Positions 42,780 through 50,034 of a DNA stretch of 64,000 bases are shown piece after piece. Below the pieces are notes generated by a model. It was not told the origin of the DNA. It saw nothing but the letters and a program-made list of their open reading frames with translations, and made no database searches. The first letter of the stretch is position 1, and every line of letters begins with the position of its first letter. This DNA comes from JACQFK01 sp964619955 (lineage in GTDB: Bacteria; Planctomycetota; MHYJ01; JACPRB01), in assembly GCA_964619955.1 (NCBI GenBank), contig CAZUJF010000010.1, positions 62,001 through 126,000 of the forward strand, read 5' to 3'. Made by a program: the position numbers and the translations under genes.

Positions 42780-44518
42780 ACGCCCCCCACGGGGGCGCCC
42801 ACGACGTCGACGGGCCGCCGGTGCACCCGGCGCCGACCTCGTTCTGGAAGAAGTACGTCTTCTCGATCGACCACAAGGTGATCGGGCTCCAGTACCTCTT
42901 CACGGGGCTGGTCTTCTTCCTCGTGGCGGGCCTCATGGCGATGTGGATCCGCTGGCAGCTCGCCTACCCGTGGAAGCCGCTGCCGATCCTGGGCGCGATG
43001 ACCCCGGAACAGTACATCGGCGTCGTCACCACCCACGGGACCCTGATGCTGATCTTCTTCATCCTCCCGACCCTGGTGGGCGCGTTCGGCAACTACCTCG
43101 TCCCGCTGCAGATCGGCGCGCGGGACATGGCGTTCCCGGTGCTGAACGCGGTCTCGTACTGGCTGATCATCCCCGCCGGCGCGCTGATGATCGGAAGCCT
43201 CTTCGTGCCGGGCGGGCCGGCGTCGAGCGGCTGGACGATGTATCCGCCGCTGAGCACGGTCAAGGGCGCGGTGCCCTCGCAGCTGGGGCAGATCCTCTGG
43301 GTGCTCTCGATCGTGCTCGTGGGCACCTCCTCGATCCTCGGCGGCGTGAACTTCGTGGCGACCATCATGAACTGCCGCGCCCCGGGCATGACGCTGATGC
43401 GGATGCCGCTCACGTGCTGGGCCTTCCTCACGGTCTCGACGATCATCCTGCTGGGCACGCCCGTGATCGCGTCCGCCCTCATCATGGTGCTGCTCGACCA
43501 GACGGGGCTGACCACGTTCTTCACGACCTCGAACATGGCGATCGGCGACGTCCCCGTGAAGGGCCCGGGCGGGGGCCAGCCGCTGCTCTACCAGCACCTC
43601 TTCTGGTTCTACTCGCACCCGGTGGTGTATCTGATGATCCTTCCGGGGATCACGATGGTGGCGGAGATCATCTCGACGTGCGCCCGGAAGCCGGCGTTCG
43701 GGTTCAAGGCCTCGATCGGCTCGATGATCGCCATCGTCTTCCTGGGCTTCCTCGTCTGGGGGCACCACATCTACGTGAGCGGCATGAACCCCTACCTCGG
43801 CGTCGCGTTCTCCATCCTGACGGCGCTGGTCGGCGTGCCCTCGGGCGTGCTGATCTTCAACCTCCTGGCGACGCTCTGGAGGGGGTCGATCCGGCTGACG
43901 GCGGGCATGACGAGCGCCGTGGCGGTGCTGCTCATCTTCGTGTCGGGCGGCATCACGGGCCTCATCAACGCGATGAGCGCGATCGACATCTACGTGCACG
44001 ACACCTACTGGGTGGTCGCGCACTTCCATTTCGTGGTGGGCGGCGCGAGCGTCTTCGCGGTCTTCGCGGCGGTCTACCACTGGTTCCCGAAGATGTTCGG
44101 CCGGCATCTCAACGAGACGGCCGGCCGGATCCACGTGATCCTGAGTTTCGCCGGCTTCTACGCCATCTTCTTCACGATGCACATCCTGGGCATCGGCGGC
44201 ATGCACCGGCGCATCGCGGAGCCGTCCACGTTCGACTACCTCCGGCCGATGCAGGGCATGCAGACCTTCATCTCGCTGGCGGCCTTCGCCTTCGGGATCG
44301 TCCAGGTGCTCTTCATCGTCAACTTCTTCGGCTCGATGCGCTGGGGGCGCAAGGCGGAGGACAACCCCTGGAAGGCGACCACGCTCGAATGGGCGACGAC
44401 GTCGCCGCCGCCCCACCACAACTTCGACGAGATCCCCGAGGTCCGGCGCTGGGCCTACGAGTACAGCCCGCCCGGCGAGGAGAGGGACTTCGTCCCGCAG
44501 CAGGAGGCCCGGGCATGA
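42746..44518 (+). CDS. coxA: Cytochrome c oxidase subunit I, A2-type haem-copper oxidase
   Basis: 590 aa from ATG 42746 (42755 also possible), overlapping coxB by 34 bp. About 12 TM helices. Haem a ligand in THGTLMLIFF; the CuB/cross-link motif reads WFYSHPVVYLMILPG, i.e. YSHPxV, the hallmark of type A2 oxidases (no Glu before the Val as in A1 enzymes); GHHIYVSG supplies the two CuB His and VAHFHFVVGG the haem a/a3 His. It reduces O2 to water and pumps protons in the cytoplasmic membrane. The C-terminal ~60 residues are a cytoplasmic extension (PPPHHNFDEIPEVRRWAYEY) common in such enzymes. Confidence 0.95.
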   Translation: MGSMGGHAPAVNAPHGGAHDVDGPPVHPAPTSFWKKYVFSIDHKVIGLQYLFTGLVFFLVAGLMAMWIRWQLAYPWKPLPILGAMTPEQYIGVVTTHGTLMLIFFILPTLVGAFGNYLVPLQIGARDMAFPVLNAVSYWLIIPAGALMIGSLFVPGGPASSGWTMYPPLSTVKGAVPSQLGQILWVLSIVLVGTSSILGGVNFVATIMNCRAPGMTLMRMPLTCWAFLTVSTIILLGTPVIASALIMVLLDQTGLTTFFTTSNMAIGDVPVKGPGGGQPLLYQHLFWFYSHPVVYLMILPGITMVAEIISTCARKPAFGFKASIGSMIAIVFLGFLVWGHHIYVSGMNPYLGVAFSILTALVGVPSGVLIFNLLATLWRGSIRLTAGMTSAVAVLLIFVSGGITGLINAMSAIDIYVHDTYWVVAHFHFVVGGASVFAVFAAVYHWFPKMFGRHLNETAGRIHVILSFAGFYAIFFTMHILGIGGMHRRIAEPSTFDYLRPMQGMQTFISLAAFAFGIVQVLFIVNFFGSMRWGRKAEDNPWKATTLEWATTSPPPHHNFDEIPEVRRWAYEYSPPGEERDFVPQQEARA

Positions 44519-45087
44519 GCGGCGCCGCGGCGGTCCCTCCCGGCTGGCGTCACCGGACGCTCAAGCTGGGGATGTGGCTCTTCCTCGCGAGCGAGGTCAT
44601 GATGTTCGGGGGCTTCCTCGCCTCGTACATCCTGTTCCGCGTGGCCACGCCCTCGATGGCGGCGGACCAGGCGAAGCTGGACGACATCCTCGCCATGGTG
44701 AACACCTTCGTGCTGATCGGCAGTTCCCTCACCATGGCGCTGGCGGTGAAGGCGGGCGAGGAGGGGGACGCGGGCCGGATCCGGAAGTTCCTCGGTCTCA
44801 CGCTGCTCCTGAGTTGCGCCTTCCTCGGCATCAAGGGCTACGAGTACGCCGCCAAGTTCCACCACGGGATCTACTCCAGCACGTCGATCTTCTTCACCTG
44901 CTACTTCACGCTGACCGGGCTGCACGGCGTGCACGTGGTCGGCGGGATGCTGGCGATCGCGATCATGATGGCGAAGGCGGATTCGTTCACGCCGGGCAAT
45001 TACGGCGCGCTGGAGTCCACGGGGCTCTACTGGCATTTCGTGGACATCGTCTGGATCTTCCTCTTCCCGATGCTCTATCTCATGTAG
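44515..45087 (+). CDS. coxC: Cytochrome c oxidase subunit III
   Basis: 190 aa; ATGA overlap with coxA. Five transmembrane helices, the short bacterial form. Conserved blocks: LGMWLFLASEVMMFGGFLASYI with the membrane Glu, FTCYFTLTGLHGVHVVGGM (the invariant TGLHG-HV), and LYWHFVDIVWIFLFPMLYL. It stabilises subunit I and the proton uptake path. Followed 14 nt later by the subunit IV gene. Confidence 0.95.
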   Translation: MSGAAAVPPGWRHRTLKLGMWLFLASEVMMFGGFLASYILFRVATPSMAADQAKLDDILAMVNTFVLIGSSLTMALAVKAGEEGDAGRIRKFLGLTLLLSCAFLGIKGYEYAAKFHHGIYSSTSIFFTCYFTLTGLHGVHVVGGMLAIAIMMAKADSFTPGNYGALESTGLYWHFVDIVWIFLFPMLYLM

Positions 45088-45101
45088 GACCGGAGGGAAC
45101 G

Positions 45102-45353
45102 ATGAAGCTGAAAGGCTACCTGGCGGTCTTCGGGGCGCTCGCCGCGCTCACGGTCCTCACGGTCCTCGCCTCCCACCTGAAGCTGGGCGTGACGGTCGGC
45201 GTGCTGATCGCGCTCGTCAAGGCCTCGCTGGTGGCGACGTTCTTCATGCACCTGAAGTACGAGGGCCGCTTCACGCGCTTCGTCGCGGTCTTCCCCGTCG
45301 TGATCTTCCTGGTCCTGCTGCTGCTGATCCTGCCGGACTTCCTGGGCGCCTGA
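45102..45353 (+). CDS. Cytochrome c oxidase subunit IV-like protein
   Basis: 83 aa with three hydrophobic helices. LVKASLVATFFMHLKYE is the conserved block of prokaryotic COX4/CyoD-type subunits, which assist assembly of CuB in subunit I. GGAGGGAACG directly upstream is a good ribosome site. Last gene of the oxidase operon; no SCO, CtaB or CtaG assembly gene is present nearby. Confidence 0.9.
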   Translation: MKLKGYLAVFGALAALTVLTVLASHLKLGVTVGVLIALVKASLVATFFMHLKYEGRFTRFVAVFPVVIFLVLLLLILPDFLGA

Positions 45354-45355
45354 CC

Positions 45356-45369
45356 CCTTCCCGGGAAGG
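45356..45369 (+). terminator. Weak hairpin after oxidase operon
   Basis: CCTTC-CCGG-GAAGG forms a 5-bp stem 2 nt after the subunit IV stop. The T-rich tract comes only about 12 nt later, so termination may be partial, and the following Sec gene may be partly read from the cox promoter. Confidence 0.3.
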
Positions 45370-45397
45370 CCGCCCCCGGATTTGTTTTTGCGTACAA

Positions 45398-45426
45398 TTC
45401 CATTCGCGGCCGGTGTCGGATATAAT
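45398..45426 (+). promoter_or_regulatory. Candidate sigma-70 promoter for Sec thioredoxin gene 1
   Basis: A perfect TATAAT -10 (45421-45426), a 17-nt spacer and a weak -35 TTCCAT (45398-45403). The start site would be about 45433, giving a 33-nt leader with GGAGGG at 45453-45458. Confidence 0.5.
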
Positions 45427-45465
45427 AGTGCGACGGTTTTTGTCGGCCGGATGGAGGGTTCACGC

Positions 45466-46236
45466 ATGATGGGACGTGGGTTGGCATGGGCGGCGGTCCT
45501 GGCGCTGGCCGGGGCGGCTTCCGCCGCGGGCGGCGCGGGCAGCGTCGCGTGGGAAAAGCCCGAGGGGGCCCAGGCGCGCAGCGCCGCGACGGGCCTTCCG
45601 ATCTGTTACTTTTTCACCCAGAACGCCGCGCTGACCGAAGGCGGCAGCTGAGCGGGCAACACCTGATCGAAGTCGATCGCGAAGGCGAACGGTTCGTTCG
45701 CCGCCGACCCGGTGGTCAAGAAGTCCGCCGACATGATTTTCGTCAAGGGCACGCAGAAGCTGGCCAACCAGTTCAAGATCCAGGGCGTTCCCGTCGCCCT
45801 GATCGTCGACCCCGACGGCGCGGAGCTCGCGCGGGGCCCGATCGCCGAGGGCGAAAGCGCGCTGACGGCGCTCCTCGACGCCGCCGCGGCGAAGTACACG
45901 TCCAAGCCGGTCTCCTGGGCCTCGGATACGTCCGAGGCGGCGGGCAAGAAGCTGCTCGTCGTCGGCTTCGAAACCGAGGGCGAGACGCTCAAGGGGTTCG
46001 AGGACCGCATGCTGGCCAAGTTCCACGGGCAGATCGCGTTCGTGAAGCTGCCTTACGAGAAGGATTCCGAGATCGTCCGCAAGTGGGGCGTCTCGACCCT
46101 GCCCTCGATCTACATCTGCGACGCCTCGAAGGAGACGCCCGAGAAGGCCGTGCTCGAGAAGCTGACGGGCGCGAAGAAGCCCGTCGCCCTCAAGACCGCC
46201 CTGATGCGGGCGCTGCTCAAGGTCGAGAAGAAGTAA
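45466..46236 (+). CDS. Predicted selenoprotein: exported double-thioredoxin-fold protein with two in-frame UGA (U-x4-U)
   Basis: 256 aa if TGA at 45649-45651 and 45664-45666 are read as selenocysteine (U62 and U67). GGAGGG at 45453-45458 sets the start. A signal peptide (1-22) precedes the first thioredoxin-like domain: PICYFFTQNAALTEGGS-U-AGNT-U-SKSIAKANGSF, then LANQFKIQGVPVALIVDPDG with the cis-Pro loop. A second thioredoxin-like domain (about 160-245: KKLLVVGFETEG ... WGVSTLPSIYICD) lacks a redox pair. Frame, codon use and fold are continuous across both TGAs, and both hairpins described separately suit SECIS elements. Alternatives are a decayed gene or a sequence error. Probably a periplasmic redox protein; it follows the cytochrome oxidase operon. 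Confidence 0.75.
45665..45678 (+). promoter_or_regulatory. Candidate SECIS hairpin for first UGA
   Basis: GATCG-AAGT-CGATC is a perfect 5-bp stem with an AAGU loop. The loop begins 18 nt after the first UGA, inside the 16-37 nt window known for bacterial SECIS elements. It overlaps the second UGA. Confidence 0.5.
45684..45702 (+). promoter_or_regulatory. Candidate SECIS hairpin for second UGA
   Basis: A perfect 7-bp stem (GGCGAAC with GTTCGCC) closes a GGUUC loop. The loop begins 24 nt after the second UGA and opens with two G, as required for SelB recognition. Confidence 0.6.
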
Positions 46237-46254
46237 GGTTCGAGCGATCCACAC

Positions 46255-46286
46255 CCCCCCGGAGCCGCCGGCTCCGGGGGGTTTTT
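46255..46286 (+). terminator. Strong intrinsic terminator
   Basis: A 12-bp perfect GC stem (46255-46266 with 46270-46281), loop GCC, followed by TTTTT. It ends the first Sec gene's transcript, so the next gene is transcribed separately. Confidence 0.9.
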
Positions 46287-46335
46287 CTTTCCCCGCCGGC
46301 AGCGAGCGGAGCTACACTTCGAACAAGAGGTGCGC

Positions 46336-47367
46336 ATGCGCGATCGAATGTCGGCGTGGATCCTGTCTCTCGCCCTGGGTTCCGCGGCCTTCGCCCAGGA
46401 CGGCGGGAAGCTGTCCTGGAGGGGCAAGGGGGGCGAGGATCCCAAGGCCGTCCTGGCGGAGGCCCGGGGGAAGAACCTGCCGGCCCTCCTCTTCTTCACG
46501 AGCGAAGGCTGAGGCCCCTGCAAGAAATTGAGCGCAGGTGCGTTCAGCGATCCGAAGGTGATCCAGGCCGCGGAGCGGGTGGTCTGCATCTTCGTGGATT
46601 GCGACTGGGGCAAGAAAAACAACGAGCTGGCGGCTCTCTTCAAGGTCCAGGGCTATCCGACCGTCGTTCTCTGCGAGCCGGACGGCAAGAAGTGGGGCAC
46701 CGTGACGAGCCGCGACCCGGACGGCATCGCGAAGCACATCCACGAGACCGCCGACAAGGGCCCCGCGAAAGCGGAAGCGCCGCCCCGCGCCCCGCAGCTC
46801 AGGCTGAGGACCCTGGAGGAGGCGCTCCCGCTCGCGAGAAAGCTGCGCAAGCCCGTGCTGCTCTTTTTCAGCGACGAGTCCCCCGCCTCGCTGGCCGTCA
46901 CGATGTCGCTGACGGATCCGCTCCTGGCGGAGAGCCTGGAGCGCGTCGTCGCCGCCAGGTCGGAGTACAGGAAGGGCTCCGAGGAATGCACGCGCTTTTC
47001 GGTGACGCGGGCGCCCACGCTTCTGGTGCTCAACAGCGCGCTCAGATTCCCCGAGGAGAAGATCCTGGCCCGGATCGAGGGCAGCCGCAGCGCCCGGGAA
47101 CTCCTGAAGGAACTCGCCCTCGAGGCCCCGCCGGGCTCCCCCGCCCCGGCCAGGACGGAGCCCGCCCCGAAGCCGGCTGAGGAGCCCCTCTCGGACGACG
47201 AGGTCGACCGGCGCTTCATCCAGGCCCGGGTCGGCGTCGCGGCCGACCTCGTCAAGAAGGGCAAGAAAGACAAGGCGGTCGAAATCTACGAGGATCTCCT
47301 CAAGACCTACCCGAGGCATGTCCTCACGGAGGCGGTCCGTAAGCTGCGCGACGAGGCGCGGAAGTAG
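46336..47367 (+). CDS. Predicted selenoprotein: exported thioredoxin-fold protein with U-G-P-C active site
   Basis: 343 aa if TGA at 46510-46512 is selenocysteine (U59). AAGAGG at 46325-46330 supports ATG 46336. A signal peptide (about 1-20, ending AFAQ) is followed by a thioredoxin domain: LPALLFFTSEG-U-GPC-KKLSAGAFSDPKVI, then LAALFKVQGYPTVVLCEPDGKKWG with the cis-Pro. This places U exactly where thioredoxins have the first Cys of C-G-P-C. A second thioredoxin-like domain without redox Cys (about 155-260) and a C-terminal TPR-like helix pair (about 290-343, AVEIYEDLLKTYPRHVL) follow. Reading resumes in frame with normal codon use. Likely a periplasmic thiol/selenol reductase; the resolving Cys is retained. 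Confidence 0.85.
46528..46547 (+). promoter_or_regulatory. Candidate SECIS hairpin for the U-G-P-C codon
   Basis: An 8-bp stem (46528-46535 with 46540-46547, two G-U pairs) closes an AGGU loop starting 23 nt after the UGA. The apical GC-AGGU-GC resembles the loop region of the E. coli fdhF SECIS. Confidence 0.65.
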
Positions 47368-47389
47368 TCGCCGAACCTGGAGCGGCCCG

Positions 47390-47418
47390 CCCGGTGCACC
47401 CCGTGGCACCGGGGGTTT
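47390..47418 (+). terminator. Probable terminator after Sec gene 2
   Basis: An 8-bp perfect stem, CCCGGTGC (47390-47397) with GCACCGGG (47406-47413), with an 8-nt loop and a short TTT tail. Confidence 0.55.
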
Positions 47419-47456
47419 CCGCCGTCCTTGGCGCGCGGCTCCGCCGTCTCGATCGG

Positions 47457-47493
47457 CGTTACGCCACGTAACGTCACGTTACGCCAGGTAACG
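47457..47493. promoter_or_regulatory. Two tandem 17-bp dyads, candidate enhancer-binding-protein sites
   Basis: Dyad 1 (47457-47473) is CGTTACG-CCA-CGTAACG, a perfect inverted repeat; dyad 2 (47477-47493) is CGTTACG-CCA-GGTAACG, one mismatch. Their centres are 20 bp apart (two helical turns) and about 96 and 76 bp upstream of the predicted sigma-54 start. This is the classical upstream-activator arrangement. Confidence 0.65.
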
Positions 47494-47534
47494 CGGAGAG
47501 AGCTCGGGACGGCTCTTCCGCTGGGGAGCGCCCT

Positions 47535-47550
47535 TGGCACTCCGCTTGCT
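47535..47550 (+). promoter_or_regulatory. Sigma-54 promoter 4 (TGGCACTCCGCTTGCT)
   Basis: Correct -24/-12 spacing, predicted start about 47561, and a leader of about 37 nt with TTGGAGG before the PC4-like gene's GTG. Confidence 0.8.
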
Positions 47551-47597
47551 CACCGAAAACGGGCGCTCATGGGGAGCGACCCGATTGGAGGTGTGCC

Positions 47598-47882
47598 GTG
47601 GAAAAGAAAAGCGCCAAGCCCCGCGTGGAGCAGGTGCTCCAGGAGTTCGCCCCGCTGGGCAAGTACCGCGTCCGGCTGCTCAACAACCCGAAGAAACCGG
47701 GGGCCGAGCCCGTGCTCGACATCCGGGAGTTCGTCCACTCGGAGACCTTCGAAGGCTTCACCCGGCGCGGAATCCGGCTGATCGATCGCGCGCAGATGGA
47801 TCTGCTGCGCGACGTGCTCAAGGAGGCCCTGGAACGGGCGGGCTTCCTCAAGCCGGCGCCGGGGACCCTGCCCCTTCAGTAA
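47598..47882 (+). CDS. PC4/YdbC-like single-stranded-nucleic-acid-binding protein
   Basis: 94 aa from GTG 47598 with TTGGAGG upstream. After a basic N-terminus the protein reads YRVRLLNNPKKPGAEPVLDIREFVHSETFEGFTRRGIRLIDRAQMDLLRDVLKEAL: the strand-strand-helix pattern (VLDIREF, GIRL, helix) of the transcriptional coactivator p15/PC4 fold. Bacterial homologues bind single-stranded DNA or RNA as dimers. Single-gene unit under a sigma-54 promoter with two activator dyads, so it may be an effector of the same regulon. Convergent with the TPR gene. Confidence 0.75.
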   Translation: MEKKSAKPRVEQVLQEFAPLGKYRVRLLNNPKKPGAEPVLDIREFVHSETFEGFTRRGIRLIDRAQMDLLRDVLKEALERAGFLKPAPGTLPLQ

Positions 47883-47901
47883 GAGGCCACCGTGAGCCCG
47901 A

Positions 47902-49743
47902 TCACCCCATCTGGGTCCGGATCGCCTGGATCTCGGCCTTGTAGCCGGCGGCGCGGGCGGGATCCGCCGCCGCCGCACGTTCCAGGTCCGAGAGGGCGTC
48001 GGCGAAGTCCATGCGCTCCCGGTGCAGGGCCGCCCGCTGGGCGAAGGCGTCGGCGTGCCGCGGATCCAGCTCGATCGCCCGGCCGAGATCCTGGAGCGCC
48101 AGGTCCGCCCGGCCCTTCCCCAGCCGGGCCTTGGCCCGGGCGCAGTAGGCGGCGGCCATGGCCGGCGGAACCTTCAGCGAAGGCTGGAGCTGAAGGGCCC
48201 GCTCGAGATCCCCCAGGGCGGCCTCGATTTTCCCCTGTTTCAGGAAGAGGGTGCAGCGTGACTGCAACGCATTCGCGTATCCGGGGTCCTGCTCGATCTC
48301 CGGGCTGACGCGGGCCGCGATCTCGAAGTCCGAGACGGCCCCGATCGTGTCCCCGCGCTGGAGCCGCGCGCGAGCGCGGTCGCCGAACGCGACCAGGAGC
48401 ATCGGATCCACCTGCGCGTCCGGCTTGAGCTTGAACATGAGCTCCAGATCGCCCGCCGAGCGCTCGGCCTCGCCCAGCTGGAAATAGGCGGCGGCCCGCT
48501 GCTCCCGATGCGAGGGCTCCTGGGGATCCAGCGAGATGGCTCGGGAGAGGTCCTCGATCGCCTTCTTGAAATCGCCGGCCTCGAGCCGGGCGCTGCCGCG
48601 CTGCCCGAAGGAGCCGGCGAAGGCGGGGTCGATGACCAGGTCCGGCTTTGCCGCCAGGGCCTGGCGAAGATCCTCCAGGGCCTGTTCGTGCGCACCCTCC
48701 TTCGCGCGCGTCAGGGCCCGCTGATAGAGGGCCTCCACGTGGCCCGACGGCGCCTGGGCGGGACTGGAGAGGGCGTCCGCCGCCTCGAAGTCCGCGAGGG
48801 CCTCGTTGACCTGCCCCGCCTCCTGCCGGACCTTGGCGCGCCGCCGGTGCAGCTCCGCGTATTCCGCCGCCGGCACGGCCTCGGGGTTCAGCTCGTGCGA
48901 CGCGGCGTAGCCTTCGATCGCCTCGTCGAGCCGTCCCGCCTCCGCCGCCGCGCGGGCGCGCTGGAGATACGCCTGCGCGAAGCGGGGATCGATGGGATAG
49001 GAGCGGTCGGCGGCCAGCGCCTTCTGGAGGTTCGCGATGGCGCCGTCGATGTCCTGCTTCCGGAGGGAGATGAGCCCCAGATCGTGCCAGGGCCCGGGCT
49101 GGGCGGGATCCAGACGCAGGGAGGCGTTGAGGTCGTCGAGCGCGCGGCCGAAATTACCCTTCGCCAGATGGACCTGGGCGCGGTTGGCCAGGGAGGCGGC
49201 GTCTTCGGGGGCCGCGGCGATCGCGGCGTCCAGGTCGGCGAGGGCGCCGTCGAGATCCCGGCGCCGGATCCGCAGTTCGCCCCGCTGGGCGAGGGCGCGG
49301 GCATGGGCGGGTTTCAGTTCGAGGGCCCGGTCCAGGTGCTGGAGCGCCGCCGCGAGGTCGTTCATCTGCGCCAGCGCCAGGCCGCTGTAGTACCAGGCCT
49401 CGGCATGGGCCTTGTCCTGAGCCAGGCAGCGTTTGAAATCGGCGGCCGCCTCCTTCGCCCGCTTGAAGGACAAGAACGTGACGCCCCGATAGAAGAGCGC
49501 CTTGGGCTCGGCCGGATTGAGTTTGAGCGCCTGGTTGAAATCGAAGAGGGCGTTGTCGTGGCGGCCGGTCTTGTAGAGGAGGATCCCCCGCTCGACGTAG
49601 GCCTGCAGATAGTCCGGGAACTCCTTGAGGAGCTCGGTCCACTGCGGGATGCCCAGGGCGCCTTCGACCGCAGGCGGACGCTTCGAACTGCGGGCCGCGG
49701 GGGTGACGTTTCGAACGGTGTGTCGCCGGACAAAGCGCGCCAT
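47902..49743 (-). CDS. Large TPR-repeat protein
   Basis: 613 aa; GGAGGA 4 nt upstream selects ATG 49743. Almost the whole protein consists of about 14 tetratricopeptide repeats of 34 residues (for example AYVERGILLYKTGRHDNALFDFNQALKLNPAEPKA, AWYYSGLALAQMNDLAAALQHLDRALELKPAHARA, and HADAFAQRAALHRERMDFADALSDLERAAAADPARA). No signal peptide; the basic N-terminus (MARFVRRHTVRNVTPAARSSKRPP) may bind nucleic acid or membrane. A scaffold for protein complexes; partner unknown. Confidence 0.85.
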   Translation of the reverse strand: MARFVRRHTVRNVTPAARSSKRPPAVEGALGIPQWTELLKEFPDYLQAYVERGILLYKTGRHDNALFDFNQALKLNPAEPKALFYRGVTFLSFKRAKEAAADFKRCLAQDKAHAEAWYYSGLALAQMNDLAAALQHLDRALELKPAHARALAQRGELRIRRRDLDGALADLDAAIAAAPEDAASLANRAQVHLAKGNFGRALDDLNASLRLDPAQPGPWHDLGLISLRKQDIDGAIANLQKALAADRSYPIDPRFAQAYLQRARAAAEAGRLDEAIEGYAASHELNPEAVPAAEYAELHRRRAKVRQEAGQVNEALADFEAADALSSPAQAPSGHVEALYQRALTRAKEGAHEQALEDLRQALAAKPDLVIDPAFAGSFGQRGSARLEAGDFKKAIEDLSRAISLDPQEPSHREQRAAAYFQLGEAERSAGDLELMFKLKPDAQVDPMLLVAFGDRARARLQRGDTIGAVSDFEIAARVSPEIEQDPGYANALQSRCTLFLKQGKIEAALGDLERALQLQPSLKVPPAMAAAYCARAKARLGKGRADLALQDLGRAIELDPRHADAFAQRAALHRERMDFADALSDLERAAAADPARAAGYKAEIQAIRTQMG

Positions 49744-49904
49744 AGGTCCTCCCCGGCCAGGCAGCCGGTTCAAGTTTTTCTAAGGCCCGCCGTCCAGAAG
49801 ATACGTTCTCCCCTGAGCCGGCGTCAAGGGGAATTGCCCGAAAAGAGGGGGGAACCCCGATCATTCGGCCGAAAAGAACTCCCAAGAGGGCCTGATAAAG
49901 CGGA

Positions 49905-49933
49905 TTGCCATAGCTACATCTTTGATGTAATAT
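49905..49933 (+). promoter_or_regulatory. Sigma-70-type promoter for DUF1549/DUF1501 operon
   Basis: TTGCCA (49905-49910), exactly 17 nt, TAATAT (49928-49933). The start would be about 49940, giving a leader of roughly 95 nt. The rest of the ~290-nt gap (49744-50034) holds no ORF or RNA that can be supported. Confidence 0.55.
49915..49929. promoter_or_regulatory. 15-bp inverted repeat TACATC-TTT-GATGTA in promoter spacer
   Basis: A perfect dyad between the -35 and -10 boxes, the classic position for a repressor operator. The cognate regulator is unknown. Confidence 0.45.
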
Positions 49934-50034
49934 CGAACTGCAAAACTTTTTTGGCAGGACTGACACTTTTTGGGCGTCAGGTGTGTAAGGTATCCGTGAG
50001 CGGGAACGAAAATTTGCTAAGGGGGATGAGGCAG

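Noticed and set aside
45649..46512. Global reassignment of TGA to a sense codon
   Set aside because: TGA ends many intact genes in this window, including those in ATGA overlaps, so only site-specific recoding is compatible.
45466..47367. Both TGA-containing genes as ordinary pseudogenes or sequencing errors
   Set aside because: Three TGAs, all in the redox loop and none elsewhere, no frameshifts, and SECIS-like hairpins at correct distances make decay or error less likely; not fully excluded without more data.
49950..49985. TTTTTTGGCAGGACTGACAC as another sigma-54 promoter
   Set aside because: The TGGCA is present, but no TTGC follows at the required spacing.
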